DNA from: Diphasiastrum complanatum
Lineage: Eukaryota > Streptophyta > Lycopodiopsida > Lycopodiales > Lycopodiaceae
DNA: 64,000 nt
NCBI GenBank assembly: GCA_029204225.1
Contig: CM055113.1
Coordinates: forward strand, 6,787,852-6,851,851
Direction: 5' to 3'
Shown: in pieces, positions 43,480 to 55,712 of the stretch
Layout of the letters: each line of letters begins with the position of its first letter
Position numbering within the stretch: position 1 is the first letter of the stretch
The notes under the pieces: model-generated
What the model was told of the DNA's origin: nothing
Seen by the model: only the letters and a program-made list of their open reading frames with translations
Databases searched by the model: none
Position numbers and translations under genes: made by a program

Positions 43480-45868
43480 TTTAGTAATCTTCAAAGTTGT
43501 GAGGATGATTTCTTGAGTTCGTTATCATGCATGCAAATTCTCAAAACTAGTGAAATCTCAGTGTTCAACATGTGCTTAATTTTCTGTGAACGTAGAGACA
43601 ATTGGGCTTAGTAGAGGAGCGCACAGATGCAAACCATTGGTTGTAGATGGCGATCTCCATAGCCAACACAATGTAGGCCCGGTAACACCTTAGGTCTGAA
43701 GCCACTAATTACCTACTTCAACATGTCTGCCTCCATGCTCTCAGCTTGCTGGACAAGCCACTCATAGGTCAAGATCGTGATTAGGATCAATAAATTTCGT
43801 TGTGTTAGTGATGGCTATTTTGGATGATTTTGGATCGTTGACAGAAAGAGGGTTAGATTCATCGCCTATAAGCCATTTGTGTCTCGATTGATGCACTTGA
43901 TCCAACCCAACAGATGATCAAATGCACGATTATCCATCACCAAGATCATGACTGTCTTGATTGGGCTACTACTATCGTGTAGATGAGTCTACTTCCTCCA
44001 GATTGTAAGATAGAGTTATTTGAGATTGTTGCGCATTAAATTTTATATTTTCTAGGTGCAATGTCTACAAAGCAGGGATGTCCTCTATCTTATTTGCTAC
44101 TCTTTCAATATCTACCTTGAATTCTTTGATCGTCTAAGAACTTGATTGTCTAGTAACTTTGAAAGTTGTGAAAATGATTTTTTGAGTTTGTCATCATACA
44201 TGAAGATGATTGGGTTGAGCGAAAGTGTGCACATATGCAAAGCATTGGTTGCACTACAAAGAAATAGGGATTCAACCATGTCATTCCAGTGACCCATAAT
44301 GCTATACTCGTCTACATATACCTCTTATTGTCAAAGCATTCATCCTGAGTCTCCTCAGCTATCTCTGTTATTCGAAGTTTTTGAGAAGAGGGAGTGCGTG
44401 ACACACTAATAGCAACTACGTTGGCCCATTAAAATCCAAGCAACACCCACATCTGGTTATCCTACGAGTATCCAATATATATTTGTCTGCATTGCCAGTG
44501 GTTGCGCTGAGGAAAGAAGAGAGCACGCAACCTTCAATTAGTCCATGAAGTGAACATTTAACTCATATATCTGGTATCCAAGGTACATAAATCATCCATT
44601 TAGAATCCAACACTAGTAGAGATGGTTTCTCCAATAGCCAAACACTTTCAGATTGCCATGATTCCAACTCTATATAATCGACTCTTGAAGGCATGTAGTG
44701 TCTAGAATAGAGTTGCTCTCATCACAGCTCTCCAGTTCAAGACAAAAGCTTGAAGTAATACCAAGTTCATCATCAGATGCCTTTAGGACAAAACTAATAC
44801 CGACACTGCCAAGGTCACTCGATTGACTCTCGTTGCTTCCATTACAAGATGTTGGTGAACCAATAGACGTTATACAACTTTTGTCCATAAGAGAATCATC
44901 TTCTTTAGGTGAGCACCAGCAGTTGTCCAAGGTTAATAGAATATTACATGCTTGTTAAATACTTTGATGCAGTTGAGCAATCACTAGCATCAATTTCTTC
45001 CTCAAGAGTTCTCATCACTTCACAGATAAGCTTTTCTAGGGTGGCTTTATACGTATGATCATCATTCAAAAAATTTATCCTCAACAATGTTGTCAGTTTC
45101 AAGAATATCTATAAGATTTCTATGAGTGAGTGTTTCTCCGCAATGTTGTTTACAAGATAATAAAGTGGAATAACACGATTTTTCAAGCAATTTGTCCAAT
45201 TCCCTATGGTGCTTTGAAAACTTTGGTTGGAAACTGGACTCTATGATGGCTGATATCAATTTTACTTGGAAGATGCAAATTGACCTCAAACGTTAGTAAC
45301 AAAAGAACTTCTACACAAATTATTTCTACTCAATTTTTTTACATAATTCGTAGATCAGCTGATCTTCTATATAATGTAACAAGTGTAATGAAGGAGATAA
45401 ATCACGAAGGAAAACCCGTGTTGGAAGATCGTTTTAAAAACTTGTTGCTAATTTCATGTAGATAATGTCGGTCCAAATTCAAAGGAGATGTAGTGGCATG
45501 TCCCACCTATCAAGAAAATTCAGAAGTAGTTCCAAACACAAACTTTGTTGTGTCAGTGATGGCTATTTTGGAAGATTTCGGATTGTTGAAGGGCTAATTA
45601 GATTCATTACCTATGAAGCATCTGTGTATGGATTGGTGCACTTGATCCAATCCAGCAAATTATCAGATGAACAATTATCCATCATTAAGATCACGAATAT
45701 CTTGATTAGGCTATTGTTTTGTAGATGAGTCTACTTCCTCCAGATTATAACATAGAGTTTTTTAAAATCATTGCGCATTAGATTTCAGATCTTCTAGGCA
45801 CAACATCTAAAAAGCTATGATCTCCTCTATATGATTTGCTACTCTTTAAAATATCTTGTTGGAGTTAA
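43480..45868. repeat. Locally duplicated segments around a possible captured gene
   Basis: The block 43795-44130 recurs diverged at about 45545-45868 (shared GTGATGGCTATTTTGG and GAGTCTACTTCCTCCAGATT). A second block, about 43480-43640, recurs at 44140-44260. The order suggests a tandem duplication later interrupted by other DNA between about 44300 and 45470. The function is unknown. Confidence 0.6.
44670..45289 (-). pseudogene. Possible host-gene fragment, family unknown
   Basis: On the minus strand, 45289-45062 reads QVKLISAIIESSFQPKFSKH and GETLTHRNLIDILETDNIVE. One base shift later it continues HTYKATLEKLICEVMRTLEE and ends at a stop near 44945. A further frame (44930-44670) is Ser/acid-rich: GSNESQSSDLGSVGISF. 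No transposon motifs are visible. It may be a captured or decayed host gene between duplicated blocks. Confidence 0.3.
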
Positions 45869-46770
45869 TCTTACTCCTACTCGCTATAACTGCCCTCTAA
45901 TTCACTCAAGGAAATCACTCTCTTACAACCATTCTGCAGAAATAAACTGTCTTTCGCACAGTCTACAGTTTTACTAGCAATCTTCAACATGCGAGGAATG
46001 CGAAGAATGCAACAGCGTGTTCTACACAACATTCCAAACAATCGAGAAATGCGACACTACCTAATATCTCAAAGTTACGAACTTTGAGTACTTCGAAGGT
46101 TTTGCAAGGAATAATGCGAACAATGCGAAATCATGCAGATCTGAACGTACAATACCTATCTACGTCTTCACACTCCATTGAATGAACGGTCTATTGATCA
46201 ACTGTTAATGATCTTGTAATTGTAAAATTAGAATAACACAAGATCACCAAACAACTATATAAGGAAATGAGCATTTAGAGAGAAACAGACAATAGACAAG
46301 TGAGAGAACAATAGAAGAATAGTTCCGATCAGAGAGATCGCAAGACCAAAAAAGTATTTTGAATTATAGCATTTATTTGTTTTTGTAAGTATGATCACGT
46401 GCTACACAACTGTCTTGTGATCTGATCATTGTTACTACAACATTTATTATACAGATTCGCTATTCTTCTATCATATTGCGTGAATGTTTAAATACCTCTC
46501 ACTCTTCTCTCTCCACTATCACGAATACCAGTCACGAAGAATTGCATGGTTGTGTCAAAGACGCCTGATCTATTCACAATTCTTTATGGTTCTCCATGAC
46601 ACCTACACTGATATTCATTATCAACACAAATCAAAACAGCTCTAATTTTCGATTCTCTAGTAAACCAAGATCATATAATTGTTTTATTTCATCATTGTTT
46701 TTCTTTGTTGGGATAACGGCCTCCTATTCCATTGCAGCCTAAACCCCGTTGTGAATCCCATCAAAGTGGC
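45868..46770 (+). repeat. Element D 5' LTR
   Basis: Starts TGTTGGAGTT and is homologous, in opposite orientation, to the solo LTR at 57922-58875. It shares TGTTGGA at the start and GAAGA(A)TTGCATGGTTGT internally. The exact end before the PBS array is uncertain (between about 46737 and 46770). Confidence 0.6.
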
Positions 46771-46876
46771 CTCAGAGCTGAACAAATAACACCATCAAAT
46801 TGGTATCAGAATAATAAAAAAACCAACAGATTGGTATCAGAGCTAAACAAATAAAATCAAAAGATTGGTATCAAAG
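46767..46876 (+). repeat. Array of initiator-tRNA primer-binding motifs
   Basis: TGG-type motifs at 46767 (TGGCCTCAGAGC, degraded), 46801 (TGGTATCAGA), 46832 (TGGTATCAGAGC, perfect) and 46866 (TGGTATCAAAG), spaced 31-34 bases. Between them ACAAATAA/ATCAAA words repeat. A retroelement normally has one such site. Confidence 0.75.
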
Positions 46877-46989
46877 TCAGGTTTGAATCTACTAGAGTCT
46901 TGAGATTCAAAGAACCTAAATAAGTTCATATTTTCAGAGCTAGTTTATAATTGATTTGTGTGCAATCTTTGTTCTTCAATCTTCATGAG

Positions 46990-47660
46990 AGGATCAATGT
47001 CATAAATCCGATTGATCAATAAGTTCAACGAAGATGATTTCCCATGTGGAAATTCAAGATGAGGATGATATTGATCGAAAAAGAGATATGGGAATACATA
47101 AATGGTCAATGGCCAAACTAGCTACCCGTATGGGAAGCAAAGGATGGCAAAGCACTTGTCATTGTATCCTTAAATCTAAAAGATACTCAGATAGCTCATG
47201 TATCAAATTGTTCCACTTCAAAAGAAGCATGTGATATTTTGACAAGCATCTATGAAACATCAGATGTATCGACTCGTCTCTTTATGAGAAAGAAGGTCCT
47301 TACTCTCACATGAACGAAGGTACCTCAGTCAGTTGTTGAATCAATTAGCTGCAATAGGTTCGCCTATCTCAGAAGAAGATTCTACTAGTTCTCTTCTTTC
47401 CAGTGTTCCTCCCTCCTATGACAATCTAGTACTGCTTTTGTGCAATACTCTTGCGCTATCACTCCAGAAGCTGAAAGCAAGGTTATTGCAGGAAGAAGTA
47501 AGGAAAAAAAAACTTATCTACCTCAAGTAACAAGACAATGGCCTTGTACTCCAATAAGCAACAATCTAAGAAGAAGAACGTCAAGGTTAAGAAGACAAAA
47601 ACTGAGCAGACAGATTCAACACAACAACAACACCACAGTCGACAAACAAACTACCAAGAC
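46990..47660 (+). pseudogene. gag: Element D gag (broken)
   Basis: Copia gag pieces in several frames: FPMWKFKMRMILIEKEIWEY, KDGKALVIVSLNLKD, STSKEACDILTSIYETSDVS and LFMRKKVLTL, followed by a Lys/Thr-rich part. The zinc knuckle is not intact (CNRTNHDLKDYRILKH). There are multiple shifts and stops. Confidence 0.65.
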
Positions 47661-47686
47661 CAAACTCTTATGCAACAGAACCAATC

Positions 47687-48240
47687 ATGACCTCAAAGAC
47701 TATCGGATTCTCAAGCATAATGAAGCGAAGAAAAATAGTATGGTCTATGAGAATTAATGTTGTCTCCACAAGAAGTCTGACTATCTGTGAAATGTGCTTA
47801 CTAGGAAAACAACCTAGGACAAGATTTCCAAAAGGACAAACCAAAAGGGCTAAGTCTATTCTTGAATTAATCCATAGTGATTTATGTGGTCCCATAAGTG
47901 TGCCCTCTTTAAATCAGGCCTTATGTCTCATCACCTTTATTGATGACCTCTCCAAATTCACCAAAATTATGTTCATCAAGAACAAGTCTGAGGCATTCAA
48001 TTGTTTCAAATATTTTAAACAGTTTGCTAAGACTCAAACTGGCCAGAGGACCAAGACCCTTCGGTCTGATTATGGGGGAGAGTTTATGTTTAATGAAATG
48101 GCGGACTAGCTAGCTTTATGCAGCGTGCACCATCAGTTCACTACAAGCTATACTCGACAATAGAATGGAGTGGCTGAAAGAAAGAATTGGACATTGTTGG
48201 AAGCAACACGATCCATGATGTCCAATGCTCAGTTACCCAA
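47687..48240 (+). pseudogene. Element D integrase
   Basis: The frame gives ICEMCLLGKQPRTRFPK (last zinc-finger Cys pair), ELIHSDLCGPISVPS (Asp 1), and RTKTLRSDYGGEF (Asp 2). After a stop it continues NGVAERKNWTLLEATRS (Glu). The catalytic triad is present but split. The protease region expected before it is absent. Confidence 0.75.
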
Positions 48241-48379
48241 GAAATTTTGGGTTGAAGTTCAAGTAGCAGCAACAAATGCAGGAGTTTGTTCCAACAACTC
48301 CATTCACCATTGATAGGACTGGACCTACGATTGTTCTCAACCACAACTTGAAGACATCCCTGTCATACACCTAGGAGAG

Positions 48380-48960
48380 TCATCTACTTAGGAACCTGCA
48401 GTTTGAAGATCTGCTCGACAACGGCAACAACCTGATCATTTTGTCTATCAGTCATGATGAACCTACCTATGTTGTAGAAGCATTGCCAACGTCAGATGTG
48501 GACAAACGAAAAGCTGCCATGGATGCTGAGTATAGCTCATTGATGAAGAACAAGGCCTGGAGTCTTGTTGATCCTCCTACAGGTATAAAACTCACTGACA
48601 CTAAATGGATCTTCAAACTAAAGCTCAAGCCAGATGTATCAATAATATCCAAATGGAAAGCTCGACTGATGGCTAAAGGATATGAGCAAGTATACGCAAT
48701 GGATACATTCAAGAAGATATTTATATCTATCAAGCAGAAGGTTATGTTCTTCAAGGTCTAGAGCATAAAGTATGTAAATTGTAGAAGGCTCTCTATGGGC
48801 TCAAGCAAGCTCATGTGCTCTAGAACAGAAAGAGATGTGCAGATATCTGTATCGGTCGTTAATCGGATCAATAATGTATTCTATGATCTGCACTCGACCT
48901 GATCTTGCATATACAATAAGCACATTGTCACAATACATGTCCAATCCAGGCTTTTTCACA
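48380..48960 (+). pseudogene. Element D reverse transcriptase remnants
   Basis: RT fingers read EYSSLMKNKAWSLVDPPTGI and DTKWIFKLKLKPD with ARLMAKGYEQ. Then a jump to QAEGYVLQGLEHKVCK and KALYGLKQAH, then another jump to RSLIGSIMYSMICTRPDLAY, TISTLSQYMSNPG. The YVDD palm is deleted, as is RNase H. Confidence 0.7.
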
Positions 48961-49488
48961 TATACTTCATAACAAAGAACTGTGTGTTTTTGTTTTTTAG
49001 ATAATCTTTTGGTCATCTTATAGAGCTGATTACAAAATATTGTTGAGACATTTCATGAGAAAGGAAAAACAAATGTATTGCTTAAGCAGCTTAGGCATTT
49101 GAAAAAAAGCCAAATCCACCACAATTGTGCATGTTAGACCAAAAGATCATTTACAACATTCCAAAAGAACCGATCGTTGAAAAAGTCTTCGAAACACATG
49201 CTAGGACAAGCAATTAGTGATGAGGTACTTTTAAGATTATTCTTTTTTTGATAGTTAATATCATTGTCTATGACATAAGAGCAAACATATTCACAATTGG
49301 ATTCTAGAGTGAACTTTTAGGTTGAAGGAATACTGGTGGTGACTGGAATCAATCAAATTTTATACGAGATTGTCTGCTCGATATGCAAAATTTTAAGTTT
49401 AATAAACAAAGAAAGTGCGACGTATTGTTGCCTTCGTCAAAAAGAAACACCCACTACAAAAGTTGTTCATCTCGAACTCATTTGATAA
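48961..49488. other. Unassigned sequence after element D
   Basis: AT-rich; I see no 3' LTR for element D and no coding sequence. Confidence 0.35.
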
Positions 49489-49734
49489 ATGAGCCTTCAT
49501 ATTTTCAATAAGTTGCCTATTGTTACCTGTGATGATGGGTCTTCAATTGAATTCATTCTAAAGGATACATGGATGGATTCAATTTTGGAACTAGGAATGC
49601 CCTTTATACGGTACTTAGAAAGAGATAGAAAAGGACTATGTTCAAAACTTATACAGCTGAACGCGAAAGGAAAATTTTGCATGAATGCTAGAGGTATAAT
49701 AATTGGTTTTGATAGATTGAAGTTCATAGCATAA
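49489..49734 (+). CDS. Small open frame of unknown function near the Helitron
   Basis: 81 residues from MSLHIFNKLPIVTCDDGSSI to GIIIGFDRLKFIA with a stop at 49732-49734. It includes DTWMDSILELGMPFIRYLER. The composition is protein-like and unlike the frequent-stop DNA on both sides. It may be a decayed 5' part of the Helitron protein or a captured gene. I do not recognise it. Confidence 0.3.
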   Translation: MSLHIFNKLPIVTCDDGSSIEFILKDTWMDSILELGMPFIRYLERDRKGLCSKLIQLNAKGKFCMNARGIIIGFDRLKFIA

Positions 49735-50527
49735 TAGAGACAATATCAATTAGTTTTAGTAGATCAAAGCAAATATGACATTAGACAAAGTTATCATTAT
49801 AGTCAATTCAATTTTTAAGATTTGGTTACCTCTTCTTAGCTTGAGAAGCATAGTATTTTATCTTTACAAGTACAATGACCAACAATAATAGCATAGAAGG
49901 CAAAAAGCTTTGATCAAATGTTGCACAATGTTTTTTTGGTAAGTTTAAGAGAAAATGACCATCTTTGTTTGAATTAGAAAGAACATTACAAAAATGATTC
50001 AATTTTCAAAATCCAATATGAGCAAATCACATCATTTGATACATACAGAGAACTTCTTACCAACAACAATAATCAATTCCTGATAGCTTATGTTTGTTTT
50101 GGTATTCAGATTGCATGAATTAAAAGTTAGTAGTATATCATTGTGACACTGATTTAGTAACAAGAATTTAAGAAATTGTGACATGCGTAAATCCAATTGG
50201 AACAATTAAAATCATCATTATACAAACAAATATTGTTGACAAAGTTAAAGTATATCCTTGGAAAGAACCAACAATCACTATGGAACCACGTATCTTGTCA
50301 AACAACAAAAAACAAAAATGATACACATGGACACGAATGATGAAACAAAATCTACATTTGCTAATAAATTAATATCACTAGTTGCCACAAATGTCGATTG
50401 TTAACAAATTTAAGCAACTCTATCAAGACTCACAAGTATTAAACAGCAACATCATTTATTACTTGAGAAAGTACATAAGAACAAACAAATATTATGAAGT
50501 ATGAAGCCAAGAAAGAAACACAATAAT
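49735..50527 (+). other. Degraded, probably once-coding sequence
   Basis: Short protein-like stretches on the plus strand interrupted by stops (for example ITSFDTYRELLTNNNNQFLI). No family recognised. Its position suggests the decayed 5' end of the Helitron. Confidence 0.3.
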
Positions 50528-53257
50528 GCATCCACTGAGCAATTTCAATGAGCAAGAAATATCTCTTGAAGATTTCATACAAAAATATGGAGGAAATTCA
50601 AAAAAAATGGCAAAGTACAAAGAAAGAATAAAAAATTCTTCTAATAACAAGATGTGTTTGTTGTAATAGATTATTTTTCAATTTCCAAGTCTGTACTCTC
50701 ACAGAGAGACTAAACGTTTACTTAGAGAAAATAAAATTATTTGAAGAAAAACAAATAATTGACATTCATGTATATAAAATATGCAAAGCTTTTGTATCAA
50801 AAGACATGCTACCTGAATATGCATCACCAATGAGCTATTCCACCAACAAGCCATTGAACAAAGTAAACAAACTGAATGACTTAGAAGAACGCTTGGTATC
50901 ACCAATGATTGCATTTTCACAAATAAGAGATCTCTGATTTGAGAGACAACTGGGCATTACCAGAAGTATTATCGATGTTGCTTCAAATCTAGATCAAGCA
51001 CAAAATGTGTTACCAAGATTCATGGATGAAAGCACCACTGTAGTTGTTGTACTTCACGAGTACATTAAACATGATACACAAGAAGATGAAACTCTACAAA
51101 CAAACACTTCTGAAGATGAGGCAAACGAACTCAATGATGTAGATTTGGAAATAGACACTCTCATCCACAATTTCACAAGCGCCCAACAAGTCGTAGATTA
51201 TGAAAAGTGTTAAAAAGCAATCGCTTCATGCGAGGGTCAAAATCCATATTATCAAGATATTTGTAGCGAAGAGCTAAACTTTCCAACATTGTTTTTTGGC
51301 CACAAAAGAAAGATGGTGATGAGCAACAAGCTCCCATACCAGAAGATTGCCAAATGGGAGATCTTACATTACAAACACAAATTTTGCAAAACATACCCAA
51401 CATTTTCTACAAAGCAATCAAAATATTGATACATCAAATAATATCGGATATGCTTGCGAAAAGGTACAATGAAACACCATCCACCATTGATTGCAAGAAC
51501 CGTATCTCAAGAGACAAACATAAAAGAAATATTGCATTCAAAAATAGGATATCAAGACTTTCCAAAAATTCGAACCTCTCCATATTACAAACAACACCTT
51601 AAACGAAATGTATTTGCAATGACGTGTCAACTTGGCCCTCCAACATTTTTTTTATCACACTTTCATGCGCTAAAGTGCGTTGGCCAACATTAATGAAAAC
51701 CCTTGAAAGCTTGAACAAAAGAATTGTCAACCGTGAAAATTTTAAATCAGAATCTACCTACTTCAGAGACGACTTGTAAAAAATTGATCCAATAACATGT
51801 GCACGATACTACAATTTCAAAATTCAAGCTCTTTGAAAACTTTTAACAAACAGAAAATTCCATTCTCAGCAAAGTCGTTGACTACTTCTTGTGACTGAGT
51901 TTCAAAATTGCAAGACACGATCATGGTGTAATATGGACTTCAAATGCACCAATTTTTTTGGACAGAATCAAGATCACGAAATAGAATACTTTTTGGACGA
52001 ATACATATGTACAGATGACAACATGCTAGAATACGATTGTAAAACAATACAAACCCAGACATAAAAAAAACCAACTGTAGGTTTCAATTTTCAAAATCAC
52101 CCATGACAAAAACAAAAATATTGCGTCGAAGGTCGACAATACCTTGACAAAAGTGTTAAAAGATGCTATGTCAAAATCAATTTTAAACAACACTGATCCA
52201 CTGAATCATCTTTAAAGCACAAGAAATGTGTTCCTTAATGCACAACAAATGAGTGCACGATTAGCTGCTTTTATAGTTTTAACACTTCCACTTAACAATA
52301 CAACACGATCATTTTCGTTCATCGACACAAGTCCAAAAAACAAATGAGCACTTGTCTTAGAAAAAAAACACCAGCTTCAATACCTTCATCTATCGACATC
52401 AAATGAAAATCTAAGATTGATTACTACATGTCAAAAAATTTGCTACCACCAATTTTGTCTTGCTAAATATGTCGCACATTGCATTGATAATGGAAATCAA
52501 GTAAAAAAGAGAGCAATTTCTCAAATCATTCTATTTGTCAATTACAACATCCACAGAGATTCAGAAAACTATTACAAAGAGCATCGACTTTTGTATCTGC
52601 CATTGTTGAATTTAAACAAAATCTAAAAAGCAACAACCAGTTGTAGCATGATTCTTAATACCAACTAATCATATCACAAATAAAACAAAATTAAACTATG
52701 ACTACAAATTTAGACATTGAGCATTATGACTTAGCATTGGATTTCCTCAAAAATCATCATCAAAAACTAAAAAAAGCAACAACATTGAGCAAATGTTCAC
52801 ATACACTATTTTAAATACAAAATATTATCATTCTAAATTAAGAACACTAAGCAATGCACAAAGATTGATTTATGATGACATAATGCATAGAAAGAGAGTC
52901 AATCCACATAAAAAAATCCATCTTTTTTTCACAGGAGGAGCTGGAACATGAAAAACATTCACGCTACTTTTGATTGTACAAGGTTTACTAAGGCACTACC
53001 ATAAACAAATAAATACATATACCACATAACCAAAAGCATTACTTATGGCTTACATAGGAAAAGCAGCTTACAATATTGGTGGAACAACAATACATTCTAC
53101 ACTGCACCTACCAATCAACACAAAAACACTGACATCATTGTCATCAAAAAAGCTGGACACATTAAAAACATTTTATTCACAGTTACAACTAGTAGTTTTT
53201 GATGAAATTTCACTCATTGGAAAGAGGATTTTGCAATTGGTTGATTTATGCACATAA
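50528..53257 (+). pseudogene. Helitron Rep/helicase (RepHel), decayed
   Basis: Ordered Helitron landmarks on the plus strand: NDLEERLVSPMIAFSQIRDL, then ERQLGITRSIIDVASN and NVLPRFMDESTTVVVVL; ICSEELNFPTLFFGHKRK; Helitron_like_N with SPYYKQHLKRNVFAM and QLGPPTFFLS (51560-51660). The Rep HUH motif is RHDHGVIWTSNAP (about 51919), followed by a Tyr in DEYICTDD. A late region reads FLNAQQMSARLAAFIVL. The PIF1-type helicase has Walker A GGAGT*KTFT with a TGA (52949-52951) replacing the Gly codon, then AAYNIGGTTIHSTLHLPI and Walker B LQLVVFDEISLIGKR. Helicase ends near 53255. Many stops are present. Confidence 0.8.
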
Positions 53258-54160
53258 AGCTCTACTAAAATGAATCGAAATCGTATAGACAAGTCTTGTG
53301 TTCATCAAAAAAAAAAAATTGCTAGTTAAGAACATGAAAGCCACTCCCAATCTAAAAAACCACCAAGGATCTATTTACAAGGACACCCAAAATGACACCT
53401 TGGAGCCAAACCACCCAACCAAGTAGAAGCCTTCAATCAATAACCAAAACTGGGTGTGAATACCTTATGAGAGAGGAGAGCTAACAGCCTGGAAGCTGAA
53501 GTCCAAGAGTTAGGAGATCGAAGTTCCTCTAGGTTTATTATGCCTAGAAACCTTTATGAATATATCCCATCAACCCTCATGCAAACTGGACTCAATTGTG
53601 TTGGATTTATCCGAATAAGATCGATCTACATCCATTCATCTATCCAGTTTTGCAGTTTTACTCATATTTTACACAATCTGCAGAAATACATGGGAATGGC
53701 TAACAATTGAGTTCGATGACGACAAAGAGTATCGAAGGTGTTCGAACTATCGAATGAAAACAAAACTTGTTTTCACTTGTGGCTAAGCTCCAGTTGTGAT
53801 ATGCGACCAAACAGTTGTCTTCAATTGTCATTTGGATAAGCCTAAACGACATTCATAATTAGTATAAATAGTTGATCATTTTCTAGGTTAATTCTCTTTT
53901 ACACATTGATAAAAAACAGAAATCAATGAATAGAAACTATTGATTCCGGAGATTAATATAGCGCATTGCTAGAAATGCTCATAATTCTTATTAATTTTGA
54001 ATATTCTTTCCTCCACATTTGTAGTTGCTTCACAACTTTGGCATGAGCCAACTTCGTAGTGCCGAAAATGGAGTGTTTTATCTTATATGCCCTTTTGTAC
54101 CCAAGTGGAGTTGAAGTCCAGAATTTAGAGTGAGAAAGGAGTCCAAAACCACCAGGCCAC
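53258..54160. other. Mostly unassigned; one small minus-strand open frame
   Basis: No Helitron sequence follows the truncated helicase. A minus frame at 53953-54162 (MWPGGFGLLSHSKFW, KLAHAKVVKQLQMWRKEYSK) is protein-like but unrecognised and may be chance. Confidence 0.3.
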
Positions 54161-54752
54161 ATACGGTGGACAAGTAAATGGAAAATGGTAATCTTTTGAC
54201 AAGTCCATGCGATGCCACAATCACATATTATATCTTAGGTTTATAACAGTCTAAATTGAACATTCTGACTATACAGAATAATTTTGCTTTTTGGTCATGA
54301 TAAATGTGAATAGAAGCTAAATCAAATAGCTAGGCAATCTTGCTACGTATAGAAAGGTGTCATTGTTTTACTCTATATATCTTTTTGTATGTTTAACATA
54401 GATATTCACATGATTTAAACCAAAAGTTATTTTTTGTAGTAAATATGATTAATTGGTTACATATGGTGGACAAGTAAATGGGAAATGGTAATTTTTTGAC
54501 AAGTCCACGAGATACCATGACCACATATTATCCCTTAGGTTTTTAACAGTCTTAACTAAACATTCTAACTATAAGAAATACTTTTGCTACTTGGTCGTGA
54601 TAAATGTGATTAGAAGCTACATCAAATAGTTGGGCAATCTTGCTACATATAGAAAGGTGTCATTGTTTTAGTCTGTATATATTTTTATATGTTTAACATA
54701 AATATTCACATGATTTGAAACCAAAGTTAATTTTTGTAGTAAATATGAATAA
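54161..54752. repeat. 300-bp tandem duplication
   Basis: Units start ATACGGTGGACAAGTAAATG (54161) and ATATGGTGGACAAGTAAATG (54461), a period of 300 bases, about 90 percent alike by eye. Non-coding and AT-rich. Confidence 0.85.
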
Positions 54753-55712
54753 TCCATATTCATGACAAGAATAACCTTTGATTCTAATTTTGCAATTGTA
54801 TGTATGCATATTTCGCATTCCAAATAGGCAAAATGGTTGAATAACACAGAGGCCTACTCTGTGATTCAAAATTTACATTGAATAAGTTTCAGTAAGTTTA
54901 ACTTTTTTTTTCATCCATCTCCCATCAGCTTCATTGTCTAATTAGTAAATAGTATCAAATATGTTCAAAGCTCATATATTGCATTTTGTTTTGTCTTGTT
55001 TTGTTTTTCCTTGAGCTAGACAATTGTAGTTGTTACACTTTTTGTAAAAGATATAATTCATCAATAAATTCTCATTAATAACAGTTGATTTTAATTCAAG
55101 AATAATTTTGTGATTTTTTTATTATTTTGTAGGACATATCGAAAATGTCTTTCATATTAGATGGAGAAATTGTTGGATTTTCATATATGCGTCCGAACAT
55201 TTTGTCTTTTGTGATGTTGTATTCTTGCCAACGGAATATGGGTGTGGATAGTTGATGACAGGCTTTGAAATTGCAAATACTGTGAAACGGATATTTGTGA
55301 ATAGTGATCGTGAACATTGTGAATATTGATGTGAAATTGCAAATATTGAGAAACAAGCATTATAAAATTCAGATTATGAATATTGGAAATATTGATCGTG
55401 AATATTGTGAATACTGATTGTGAATTTTCTAAATGTAGATCATGAATACTCTTGAATATTGAAAATATTTTAGAAAGTAATCATGATTGTTGTGGGCACT
55501 TCTAAATACATGTTATGAAATCTAAAATTTGATTATTCAAAATAAAGATTGCGCTTGCTAATTTTGATTACTTGTGCTAAAATTGTTTTGAATGAAAACA
55601 ATGATTTGGCAAGTGACAACAAGAAAATTTGAATACCACAATCAGTAAAAAAAAAAAAGCACACACACAGTTTTTTGTTATGAAGTATATGTGAAATATA
55701 TCAAATAGCACT
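54753..55712. other. AT-rich DNA with degenerate GAATATTG repeats
   Basis: Between about 55250 and 55470 words such as GTGAATATTG, GATCGTGAATATTG and GAAATATTG recur at irregular spacing of about 10-30 bases. No gene recognised. Confidence 0.45.

Noticed and set aside
46767-46876. tRNA gene or tRNA-derived SINE
   Set aside because: Only the 3'-end complement of tRNA-Met repeats; there are no A and B boxes or cloverleaf. It is a primer-binding array.
55250-55470. Heat-shock-element array (GAATATTC-like words)
   Set aside because: The words recur irregularly and lack the nGAAnnTTCn order. There is no promoter nearby; it is better described as degenerate AT-rich repeats.
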